From an uncultured Bacteroidales bacterium (GTDB lineage Bacteria > Bacteroidota > Bacteroidia > Bacteroidales > Paludibacteraceae), in contig ONPG01000001.1 in assembly GCA_900319645.1 (NCBI GenBank), forward strand, positions 124,001-188,000: a DNA stretch of 64,000 nucleotides, read 5' to 3'. Shown piece after piece: positions 35,329 through 42,409 of this stretch; the stretch's first letter is position 1, and each line of letters starts with the position of its first letter. The notes below the pieces were generated by a model, which was not told the DNA's origin, did no database searches, and was given only the letters and a program-made list of their open reading frames with translations. The position numbers were made by a program, and so were the translations under genes.

Positions 35329-36249
35329 ATGATACCTAAAGAATTAAAAGCCCTGATTGATGAACACTGCATGGGCATTAAGGATGCCGGAAAAATTTCA
35401 CCGGAAGTAATGGACCTCATTATGAAAAATGCAGAACAGAAGAAAGCAGATTTCGAAGAAGTTCAAAAATACATGGAAGAGGTCATCAGTGGTCCGACAA
35501 AAGCTGAACGCGAAGCGATAGCTAAAGCAGAAGCTGAACGCAAAGCTAAAGCCGAAGCCGAACGCGCCGAGAAAGAGCGCCTTGCTGCTATTGAACGTGC
35601 AAAACGAGAGAAAATAGAAGCTGCAGAACGTGCTGAAAGAGAACGTCTTGCTGCAATTGAGCGTGCAGAGAAAGAGAAAAAAGAAGCAGCAGAGCGAGCA
35701 GAACGCGAAAAGAAAGAAGCAATATTTAAAGAGTTAAAAAAGAAATACCCGACTGCCGATATATCAGGGATTGGTCATATTCAACTTTATCAAAAACCTA
35801 TTGATAAATGGGAAGATGAATTCAAAGCAAGCGCTAAACGACAAACAATTATAAAGATTAAGAACATTGCTTATTGGGTAGTATTTTCCATTCTTTTGAT
35901 TTTCACATCAGTATGGGTTTACCAATTCGCAGAAAGTACATGGGATAAAGTACTTTCCACAATACTTATTCTAATGGGCTTTGGTGTCAATTTGAATTAT
36001 CGTTTAAAAGATAAATATGAAGATGAAGATGTGGATGCCTTAACCACCTGGAGTGCAGGTTTACTATGGCAACATTTCTTCGTTGAAGGATTTTGGATGA
36101 CTCTTTTAAGTGTTGTTGTCATAATCATTTTTTTGGGGTTTTTCATGTTTTCTAAATATATAAACTATAATGTAAAACGCACAATGACATGGATTGTTGT
36201 AGCAGTTCTTTATCTATCACTTCTCGCATATCCTTTTTTAGAATTATAA
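35329..36249 (+). CDS. coiled-coil membrane protein of the type VII-like locus
   Basis: 306 residues. The N-terminal ~50 residues (PKELKALIDEHC, then DLIMKNAEQKKADFEEVQKY) resemble the start of the preceding protein. A charged A-E-R/K-rich coiled coil follows (about 55-135), with three near-copies of E-R-L-A-A-I-E-R-A. The C-terminal half holds four or five membrane helices (from about residue 180). It is the only membrane protein of the locus and is thus the best candidate for a channel or anchor. I recognise no EssA, EssB, EsaA or EccD homology. Confidence 0.8.
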   Translation: MIPKELKALIDEHCMGIKDAGKISPEVMDLIMKNAEQKKADFEEVQKYMEEVISGPTKAEREAIAKAEAERKAKAEAERAEKERLAAIERAKREKIEAAERAERERLAAIERAEKEKKEAAERAEREKKEAIFKELKKKYPTADISGIGHIQLYQKPIDKWEDEFKASAKRQTIIKIKNIAYWVVFSILLIFTSVWVYQFAESTWDKVLSTILILMGFGVNLNYRLKDKYEDEDVDALTTWSAGLLWQHFFVEGFWMTLLSVVVIIIFLGFFMFSKYINYNVKRTMTWIVVAVLYLSLLAYPFLEL

Positions 36250-36270
36250 TATCCCTTAATAATACGCATT

Positions 36271-37227
36271 ATGAAACAACAAAAACTAATCACTCTTGAT
36301 GAGAGAATCAATCAGGACCTTAAGGACTTGTTAACCAATCATCAAATAAATGCTGCTATTGAATTGTCAAATGAGTTATTTGGCGAAAAAGCCTCCAAAG
36401 AGCACGCTATCTCTACAAAAGGTATGCCAGGCTACTATGCTGGTGAACGTAATGCCCAAACTGTTATGGTCATGCTTAATCCGGGAGTCAATGCTGGGAA
36501 AAACGATGGAAAAGACCAATATAACGAAGAAATTGACAAATATGGAATAAATACGAGTTCATTAGAAACATTTATCAGTACATATCACATAAGGAGCAAA
36601 ACCGGAGTGGAACAAGATTTGGATAAAGAGGGAAAAATAAGAATAGATAATTTTGATGTCAAGCAAGCCGCTTTTTTGAAGGATTGGACGGATAGTGGTG
36701 TTACAATTCCTGCTGGTTTTCCCAGCAATGGTAAAGAAGATCGAGATGTTCTTAGAGAAACGCGAGTTAATGTATTAAAGCAAAAGTTACAATTAGAGTT
36801 AGTTCCATATGCTTCACAGAAATTTAGTTCGTTAGGAAGAAAGAAACTTTGCTATTTATTCCCATATTTGGAAACTGTATTAGATGAGATATTCCGTGTA
36901 GATAATCGTAAGTATGTCATTTTTTGTTCTGGATTCTTTGAGAGATTATTTAAAGCATATTCTAATGAGGCTACTAAGAACACTCAAAGTTTCCGATTCA
37001 AGATTGAGTTATTAGAGAAGCAACCTTATCCAAATATCTTAAGTAATGGAAATGTTTATTGCACTCTGGTTAGGATTGCTAAAATAGATAAAGACAAAGA
37101 AATAGTAGCTATCATTGCACATACTTTCCCGAGTTATGCGCTCCCTAATGCTTATGACAAAATGCGTAAATACGGTCTTAAATGCTTCGAATGTTTGAAT
37201 GATTACCAACAAACTCATAAGCCATGA
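36271..37227 (+). CDS. orphan protein, possibly uracil-DNA-glycosylase fold
   Basis: 318 residues, soluble. TVMVMLNPGVNAGKND and, near the end, IAHTFPSYALPNAYDKM are loosely reminiscent of the N-P-G and H-P-S motifs of the uracil-DNA-glycosylase superfamily, with L-E-L-V-P-Y-A-S and Y-V-I-F-C-S-G-F-F between them. The resemblance is weak and recalled from memory. It follows the membrane protein gene by 21 bases and has the same AT-rich composition, so it may be the last gene of the operon and a candidate effector or accessory protein. Confidence 0.6.
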   Translation: MKQQKLITLDERINQDLKDLLTNHQINAAIELSNELFGEKASKEHAISTKGMPGYYAGERNAQTVMVMLNPGVNAGKNDGKDQYNEEIDKYGINTSSLETFISTYHIRSKTGVEQDLDKEGKIRIDNFDVKQAAFLKDWTDSGVTIPAGFPSNGKEDRDVLRETRVNVLKQKLQLELVPYASQKFSSLGRKKLCYLFPYLETVLDEIFRVDNRKYVIFCSGFFERLFKAYSNEATKNTQSFRFKIELLEKQPYPNILSNGNVYCTLVRIAKIDKDKEIVAIIAHTFPSYALPNAYDKMRKYGLKCFECLNDYQQTHKP

Positions 37228-37365
37228 AAAATATCCTTGTATAATAGAATCATGAAACTATTATTAAATCGTTTGCAGTTTATCTGAAAGGCTACGGATA
37301 TAGCCTAAATGCATAAAAAATGTATCTTGTTTTGAATTTTGTACATTTTGTGACTATATTAAAAT

Positions 37366-37857
37366 ATGGAAAATACAAAAAAAACGCTTCTTTTCATAGA
37401 CATGGATAATGTGCTGGTGGATTTCAAATCGGGCTTGGCGAAAGTGTCCGAAGAAATCAAACAGCAGTATGAGTGTGACGAAAAAGGAAAACCCCATTAC
37501 GATGACATACCCGGTATCTTTGCCCTAATGGAGCCGATGCCCGGAGCTATTGAGGCTGTACACGCATTGAAAGAGAAATACAACCTATACATCCTCAGTA
37601 CGGCTCCGTGGATGAATCCGTCAGCTTGGTCGGACAAAGTGAAATGGGTGCAACATTATTTTGATTCGGCACGCAAAGAGGGTGTTTTCTATAAGCGCCT
37701 GATCCTTTGCCATCATAAGGATATGCTCATCCGTCCGGGGGCATATTTGATTGATGACCGCCCAAATCACGGGGCAGAGCAGTTCGGAGATCATTGGATC
37801 CAAATGGGTTCCGACCGTTTCCCCGATTGGGAGAGTGTGGTCAAGTATTTGATGTGA
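37366..37857 (+). CDS. HAD-family 5'(3')-deoxyribonucleotidase-like protein
   Basis: 163 residues with the HAD motifs FIDMDNVLVDF (DxD nucleophile), LSTAPWMNPSAW (motif II), a Lys in HHKDMLI and LIDDRPNHG (motif IV). These match the NT5C-type nucleotidases that dephosphorylate deoxynucleotides. It looks monocistronic, 138 bases after the preceding gene, with no clear promoter box. Confidence 0.87.
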   Translation: MENTKKTLLFIDMDNVLVDFKSGLAKVSEEIKQQYECDEKGKPHYDDIPGIFALMEPMPGAIEAVHALKEKYNLYILSTAPWMNPSAWSDKVKWVQHYFDSARKEGVFYKRLILCHHKDMLIRPGAYLIDDRPNHGAEQFGDHWIQMGSDRFPDWESVVKYLM

Positions 37858-37939
37858 TATGAAGCGGAATGATCCTTATAGAGAAAGAAATAATAAGAAA
37901 ATTAAAAACCTCGCGATGTATAGGCAATCGTAAGAAACA

Positions 37940-38713
37940 ATGAAACTGACTTTATTTCCGGAATCAAGCTACCGCTTGTCCTTATTCCCAATTATCGGTG
38001 AAGAATCGAACGCCCTTATTGACGACGAAGGCTTCGATGCAGATGTTTTATCTGAGTTGGAAGAAAAATACACAGAGCAAACGGAAAGACAATACGACAT
38101 CATTTTTGATTTCTATGCTTCCGGTGACGGTATGTATTATTCCATTGATGATGGTGATCAGGACGAATTGGAAGACAATGCCATCATTATTGATCGGAGC
38201 AAATACGATTTAGAAGTAAACGAAGAAGAACCCGGTGAAGATTTCCTGCTTGTTGAGAATATGCAAATGGCGGATAACTGCGACATGAGTGATCCTGTTG
38301 AGATGTACAAGGATATCCAGATACGTCACAACGAGACAACCGATGATCATTTGAATATTGTCGTTGATGCAGTTCGCCGTAGGATGCAGCAGGTGGCGCA
38401 GCAATTAGTGGATGATGGTTTGGCTGAAAACGTGGAATCGGTTCGTTTTGCATTACAATATGGTCTGATTTACGGATGTCAATATTGTTTTGATATCAAC
38501 GCTGATGAATTTGATCCGGAAGCATTGCGCCCGATTGATTGTACGGACTGGAACGATTGTCACGTTTCCGATGTATTACAAGAGCATTGGCCGGATAGAC
38601 TCGTTGGCAGTTTAATCTACAATGGTATATTTTATGCCGGCGAGTGTGAAAATATAGACAGCTTTGAATGGAATTGCGATTTAGTAGATAGTGACTTGAA
38701 TAGTTTGCTTTGA
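37940..38713 (+). CDS. acidic hypothetical protein
   Basis: 257 residues, rich in Asp and Glu. The first ~80 residues look like an alpha/beta unit (SYRLSLFPIIGEESNALIDD, then RQYDIIFDFYASGDGMYYSI). A helical stretch follows (about 135-175), then a C-terminal part with Y-G-C-Q-Y-C-F. No signal peptide or known motif. Neighbours are other small hypotheticals. Confidence 0.65.
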   Translation: MKLTLFPESSYRLSLFPIIGEESNALIDDEGFDADVLSELEEKYTEQTERQYDIIFDFYASGDGMYYSIDDGDQDELEDNAIIIDRSKYDLEVNEEEPGEDFLLVENMQMADNCDMSDPVEMYKDIQIRHNETTDDHLNIVVDAVRRRMQQVAQQLVDDGLAENVESVRFALQYGLIYGCQYCFDINADEFDPEALRPIDCTDWNDCHVSDVLQEHWPDRLVGSLIYNGIFYAGECENIDSFEWNCDLVDSDLNSLL

Positions 38714-38754
38714 TGACAGCAATCGTCGCAGGATGCAAAGAGTAGGATAACTAT

Positions 38755-39051
38755 ATGCGTTGGTTAGAGCCATTTGAAAACTTGGAGAATTTTGAGGCGT
38801 ACTTTGGTGACGAACTCAAGGACGCTCCAAAAGGAGAGGTGGTCATCCGTCTTATCGAAGGCGGCAATGAATACATGATAGTCGGCGATACAAAGTGCGG
38901 CTACACGCCGGGCATCAAAGTCGGCTATCATGTATGGATTCAATCTCCGAAAGGCAGCTATATGACCTCCGAAGTCCAAACCATAGACTTCGCCGCAGAA
39001 ACTTTCACTTGCGTGCAGAGCACTTACCATTTCCATTTTGTAAAAAAATAG
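38755..39051 (+). CDS. small hypothetical protein
   Basis: 98 residues, beta-rich (EVVIRLIEGGNEYMIVGDTK, then a Y-H-V-W-I-Q-S-P-K-G segment). No family recognised. It lies 41 bases after the previous gene on the same strand. Confidence 0.55.
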   Translation: MRWLEPFENLENFEAYFGDELKDAPKGEVVIRLIEGGNEYMIVGDTKCGYTPGIKVGYHVWIQSPKGSYMTSEVQTIDFAAETFTCVQSTYHFHFVKK

Positions 39052-39287
39052 GCACTTTATCAAAGATTTAGAATTGTCTTTAATTTTTGACTATTCCTGT
39101 CAAATATTTTTTTGGATCATTTTGGGACATTTTGGACTGATAAAAAATCTGTGTAATTTGTGTAATTTGTGGACATTAAACACCCACGCATGCTTTTGTT
39201 TTTTGTAAAAAAATAAGCTCTTGATTAAATTTTCAGAATTTTTTACTATATTATAGTGTGCCCCGGCGCAGAATAGGATTCTGCTAA
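39052..39287. other. AT-rich gap between small genes
   Basis: It contains words such as GGATCATTTTGGG (near 39113) that recur near 40076 and a doubled TGTGTAATTTG, but no clear promoter, hairpin or gene. Confidence 0.5.
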
Positions 39288-39545
39288 ATGAGTATGAAAC
39301 AGCATTTTACCAAAGCCGAGAAGGAGGCTTTCCGTCATGAACAAGCCCGTATTAAAGCCGCCCGCGAGCGTTTTGACAGCTTCATGACCGAGCATGGATG
39401 GACGAAGTACCATCTCTTCATGCGCGGTTCGAAATGGACGAAAGATGCCGACACTATCATCCATGATAGCAACGGCTGGCACCTGAACGGACAAAACATA
39501 ACCGAGAAAGAATTACACCAACACATCCATTACCCCGAATCATGA
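39288..39545 (+). CDS. small hypothetical protein, first of an overlapping pair
   Basis: 85 residues, charged and helical at the N-terminus (HFTKAEKEAFRHEQARIKAA), then a W-rich segment (EHGWTKYHLF, SKWTKDAD). A second ATG two codons on (39294) is equally plausible as the start. Its stop overlaps the next start codon by 4 bases (ATGA). No family recognised; no toxin or antitoxin motif. Confidence 0.55.
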   Translation: MSMKQHFTKAEKEAFRHEQARIKAARERFDSFMTEHGWTKYHLFMRGSKWTKDADTIIHDSNGWHLNGQNITEKELHQHIHYPES

Positions 39546-39799
39546 CAGACGAAGAATTTACCAAAGAGCAAATGGACGAACAGCGCAAAGAGGTATCCCG
39601 ATTGCGGAGCGAACTGAAAGCCTTCAATAAAGCGCGAGCAACCATGTCCAAAGAAGACAAAGAGCGCACCCGTCAGCAAGCCAAAGACTTGCAAGACCAA
39701 TATGACCGTGCGTTAGGACGATTATATACCATGCGTAATTATTTCCTGTGGAACAGTTGTGTTGACCGCGAGTATATCTCCGCATATACTGACGATTGA
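39542..39799 (+). CDS. small helical hypothetical protein, second of an overlapping pair
   Basis: 85 residues, almost wholly coiled coil (TKEQMDEQRKEVSRLRSELK, then QQAKDLQDQYDRALGRLYTM). Translationally coupled to the preceding gene. Together they form a compact two-gene unit of unknown function. Confidence 0.55.
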   Translation: MTDEEFTKEQMDEQRKEVSRLRSELKAFNKARATMSKEDKERTRQQAKDLQDQYDRALGRLYTMRNYFLWNSCVDREYISAYTDD

Positions 39800-39891
39800 C
39801 CCCTACTTTTCTCTGTGCATGTCCAAATTTGCCCGCCGTTCATTTTTCATATCACGCTCATAATTGAGCGCGCTGATACTTCCCACGCACT

Positions 39892-39938
39892 CGGCATTTC
39901 CCTTTGTATCCGCCATGCATGGCGGATTGGAAATGCCG
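39892..39938. repeat. cruciform-forming inverted repeat
   Basis: The outer 10-bp arms CGGCATTTCC (39892-39901) and GGAAATGCCG (39929-39938) enclose a perfect 18-bp palindrome, TCCGCCATGCATGGCGGA (39909-39926). No T-run follows, so it is not an obvious terminator. Confidence 0.8.
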
Positions 39939-40445
39939 CCTTGTCCTCTCTTCGTCCTGTTCGCGGTACTTTAGTCCCGCGTTTCCTTCTTTCTTCTTTT
40001 CTCCGGCTTGCCATGCCTGTTATAAAAATTTGCTCTGTCAGTTGTGTCAGTTTTGTCAGTTTCATTCATTTTTGGGGATCATTTTGGGTGTTTTTGGACC
40101 AAATCTATCCTCTAACTGACAATACTGACAATACTGACATATTATTTTTTTGCTTTGCACTTTCTGCACTTTCGCCCTCCAACGTGCAAATAGTGCAAAT
40201 AGTGCAGTGCATTTTTTTCGAACGCAATGTTCAAAAATTGAGCGTTAGTTGTTCTTATATATTCTTATATATTCTTAGTCATCGTTAACCATTACCGCTA
40301 TCATCACGAATCAATCCCGTTTCAAATGACCATCAATCAGCAGACCTTGCGCAGACGTTGCGCTGAAGCTGAGGGGTAGTACGTTGAACTGACATCGTAT
40401 GAATATACGATGAGCATACGTTCAGCATACGATGAGCATTCGATT

Positions 40446-40468
40446 GGACACTTAGGGGTGTCCTTTTT
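40446..40468 (+). terminator. small intrinsic terminator
   Basis: GGACAC (40446-40451), a 6-base loop, GTGTCC (40458-40463), then five T residues. It lies upstream of the toxin-antitoxin pair. Confidence 0.6.
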
Positions 40469-40508
40469 ATGCGCAAGAAAATGATTAATCCAAGTCCGTA
40501 TAGCCAAT

Positions 40509-40581
40509 AATAGAATAAATTCTATTTTTTGCGGAGAAATACATTTTTATTTGCATATTCGGATTTTTTGTTGTAACTTTG
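40509..40581 (+). promoter_or_regulatory. promoter and possible operator of the toxin-antitoxin operon
   Basis: TTTG (40550-40553), 20 bases, TAACTTTG (40574-40581), with a leader of about 15 bases. Upstream, AATAGAAT-AA-ATTCTATT (40509-40526) is a perfect palindrome with a T-run. It could be an operator for the antitoxin complex or a small terminator. Confidence 0.7.
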
Positions 40582-40600
40582 CACCCGAAATCGAAAAAAT

Positions 40601-40807
40601 ATGGAAGCAACACTATCCAAACAACAAATCTTTCTTACTATTCCAAGTAGTGATTATAGATTGATTCGCACCCTTTCACATAAGATGGGGTGGACTATAC
40701 ACAAACCTCGTAAAAGCGGTTTGCAAAAAGCGCTTGACGATGTAAAAGCCGGTCGTGTGTACGATGCAAAGGATGTGGATGACCTTTTATCGCAATTAGA
40801 GGCATGA
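40601..40807 (+). CDS. antitoxin of a YafQ-type pair
   Basis: 68 residues with a beta/alpha N-terminal half (QQIFLTIPSSDYRLIRTLSH) and a C-terminal A-L-D-D-V-K-A-G-R-V-Y-D-A-K-D-V helix, typical of toxin-binding tails of small antitoxins. It overlaps the toxin start by 4 bases. The DNA-binding family is not clear; it is identified mainly by its partner. Confidence 0.8.
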   Translation: MEATLSKQQIFLTIPSSDYRLIRTLSHKMGWTIHKPRKSGLQKALDDVKAGRVYDAKDVDDLLSQLEA

Positions 40808-41082
40808 AATATTCCCTTCGTTATTCCGGCCAGTTCAAACGCTCCTACAAACTATGTAAGAAGCGGGGTTATGATATGTCTAAGTTAGAGACTGTCTTAC
40901 GTTTATTGGCTGAAACGGGTACACTTCCTGCTAAGTATAATCCTCATATTTTATCAGGTCGTAATTGGGCTGGTTATTGGGAATGTCATATTGAGCCGAA
41001 TTGGTTGCTTGTTTGGGATCAGAATGATACAGAGCTAGTGCTTTTGTTATTGGATATGGGTACGCACTCTGATTTGTTTTAA
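40804..41082 (+). CDS. YafQ-family mRNA interferase toxin
   Basis: 92 residues. The RelE-superfamily YafQ pattern is clear: FKRSYKLCKKRGYDMSKLE, then a Y-W-E-C-H-I-E-P-N-W-L-L-V-W-D block and GTHSDLF at the C-terminus, with His residues corresponding to catalytic positions in YafQ. It would cleave mRNA on the ribosome when the antitoxin is lost. The gene is intact. Confidence 0.9.
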   Translation: MKYSLRYSGQFKRSYKLCKKRGYDMSKLETVLRLLAETGTLPAKYNPHILSGRNWAGYWECHIEPNWLLVWDQNDTELVLLLLDMGTHSDLF

Positions 41083-41106
41083 CTACTACCGCTGGGCTGA
41101 CAGCGT

Positions 41107-41147
41107 AAAAAAATCTCACGACCTCTTGCGTATGTGAGATTTTTTTT
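41107..41147 (+). terminator. terminator of the toxin-antitoxin operon
   Basis: A run of A plus ATCTCAC (41107-41119), a 14-base loop and GTGAGAT plus seven more T (41134-41147). The loop and the T-run contain the -33 region and spacer of the next promoter, so the two signals overlap. Confidence 0.85.
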
Positions 41148-41156
41148 GTACCTTTG
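41125..41156 (+). promoter_or_regulatory. promoter embedded in the terminator hairpin
   Basis: CTTG (41125-41128), 20 bases, TACCTTTG (41149-41156). Predicted start near 41163, giving a ~170-base leader before 41332 that includes the 11-bp repeats. Confidence 0.75.
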
Positions 41157-41180
41157 CACTCGTTTTTAGCACCTGACTAT

Positions 41181-41257
41181 GGGTGATTCATGGGTGATTC
41201 ATGGGTGATTCATGGGTGATTCATGGGTGATTGTTGGGTGATTCATGGGTGATTATC
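41181..41257 (+). repeat. seven 11-bp tandem repeats in a 5' leader
   Basis: Seven units of GGGTGATTCAT; the fifth ends in GTT and the last in ATC. The unit length is one DNA helical turn. They lie between the promoter and the start codon of the gene at 41332. Confidence 0.93.
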
Positions 41258-41331
41258 GGAAGAGAAACGGAACAGTAACGACTCAAAAACCGCCCTTCAA
41301 ACGAAAAAATAACCTCTAAAACAAACTATAT

Positions 41332-41832
41332 ATGGCTAAAGCAGAACTCCAAGACTTCCTTTCCGAACTACACGGAAAGATGAGCAAAGATGGCACGATC
41401 GTAAGGCAAAAGCAATTTCACGCACCCGATGGAACGGTCATCAAAAAAGGCAAACACGAAGCCTTTGTCGTTATGTATCCGCGTGATTACAAACGTAATC
41501 CGCCCAAAGGCAGCGAACTCGCAAACATTAACGCGTTCGGACAAGCCAGCAAAACGGCTAAACTGATCATCCTCTCGGGCACTTATACGCCCGAACAAAT
41601 AGCGCAGATGCCGGAGGAGGAACGTGCCAGACAGCAAGCTTTTCGCATCCAACTCGAGGATTTCCAAAAACGCTTCACGGCGCAACTCAAAAAGCCGGAT
41701 CCGCAGGCTCCGCTCCTCCCCGAATCCGACCCGAACTACAAACATGGCTCTTCCTCTCCGCAGAGACGGCAATACGCCACGCTTGCTACGTTTATCAGAG
41801 CTATGCTGCTCCAACAAGCTAAAGGAAGATAA
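41332..41832 (+). CDS. hypothetical protein
   Basis: 166 residues, basic, no signal peptide. The N-terminal part (FLSELHGKMSKDGTIVRQKQ, then H-E-A-F-V-V-M-Y-P-R-D-Y) looks like a small alpha/beta unit; the C-terminal part is helical and Pro/Gln-rich. No family recognised, though similar proteins appear to be common in Bacteroidales. It has its own promoter and a leader with 11-bp repeats. Confidence 0.7.
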   Translation: MAKAELQDFLSELHGKMSKDGTIVRQKQFHAPDGTVIKKGKHEAFVVMYPRDYKRNPPKGSELANINAFGQASKTAKLIILSGTYTPEQIAQMPEEERARQQAFRIQLEDFQKRFTAQLKKPDPQAPLLPESDPNYKHGSSSPQRRQYATLATFIRAMLLQQAKGR

Positions 41833-41869
41833 TAGAAATACTACTTTTCTCAAAAAAAATCTTCTTTTA

Positions 41870-41901
41870 TTTGTGTATGTCAAAAAAAAGTAGTAAATTT
41901 G
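41870..41901 (+). promoter_or_regulatory. promoter of the 41948 gene
   Basis: TTTG (41870-41873), 20 bases, TAAATTTG (41894-41901). The -33 box belongs to TTTGTGTATGTCAAA, the partly symmetric form seen elsewhere in the window. Confidence 0.85.
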
Positions 41902-41947
41902 CACGCTAATTTGTGAAAAGCGAATCGAAATTAAATTATTTACAGAT

Positions 41948-42367
41948 ATGAGTACATCGGGAAAAATTCTAACTTGGGCTTCTGTCATCGTGGTTGTCGC
42001 GCTGGCAGTATTCGTGTATTTCAGATTTTATTTCGTTTACAGCGAGGGCGTGAACGAGGGTGACATCAACTATTTCCAGAAGGAGGGATTCGTCTTCAAA
42101 ACCTACGAGGGCAAAATGATCCAGACAGGTTTGAAATCCATCAAAGGGCAGGGTAGTATCCAATCCAACGAGTTCAAATTCTCGGTGGAGGACGAACACG
42201 TAGCCGACATGATCAACGGAGGCTCGAACGTGGGCGTCAAGCTCCATTGGAAACGCTATCTCAGTACACTTCCGTGGCGTGGAAACAGCGTGTATATCGT
42301 GGACAGCATCTTCACGACCGGAGGCACATCGAGAGTGGTGACTCCTATCCCGCCTGTGGAAAACTGA
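41948..42367 (+). CDS. small membrane-anchored protein
   Basis: 139 residues: one N-terminal membrane helix (WASVIVVVALAVFVYFRFYF) and a beta-rich domain with D-I-N-Y-F-Q-K-E-G-F-V-F-K-T-Y-E-G-K and C-terminal Y-I-V-D-S-I-F. Homologues in Bacteroidetes are often misnamed 6-phosphogluconate dehydrogenase; nothing here supports an enzyme. It precedes the acyl-CoA synthetase by 42 bases and may be its operon partner. Confidence 0.75.
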   Translation: MSTSGKILTWASVIVVVALAVFVYFRFYFVYSEGVNEGDINYFQKEGFVFKTYEGKMIQTGLKSIKGQGSIQSNEFKFSVEDEHVADMINGGSNVGVKLHWKRYLSTLPWRGNSVYIVDSIFTTGGTSRVVTPIPPVEN

Positions 42368-42409
42368 AAATGGAAGATACCGGAAAAATACTGAAAACCA
42401 TTTATCGTT

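Larger units (their letters stand above)
39800..40600. other. 800-bp gene-poor region with hairpins and repeated words
   Basis: A 157-codon plus-strand frame exists here (39815-40288) but is biased and repeat-rich, so I do not call it a gene. The stretch holds a cruciform at 39892-39938, a hairpin at 39962-39981 (CGCGG...CCGCG), CTGACAATA words near 40116-40138, GTGCAAATA words near 40183-40206, and CATACGATGAGCAT-type words near 40394-40442. Confidence 0.6.

Noticed and set aside
39815-40288. 157-codon frame in the repeat-rich spacer
   Set aside because: Low-complexity, Cys/Ile/Phe-biased, spans two hairpins and repeated words; no recognisable domain.
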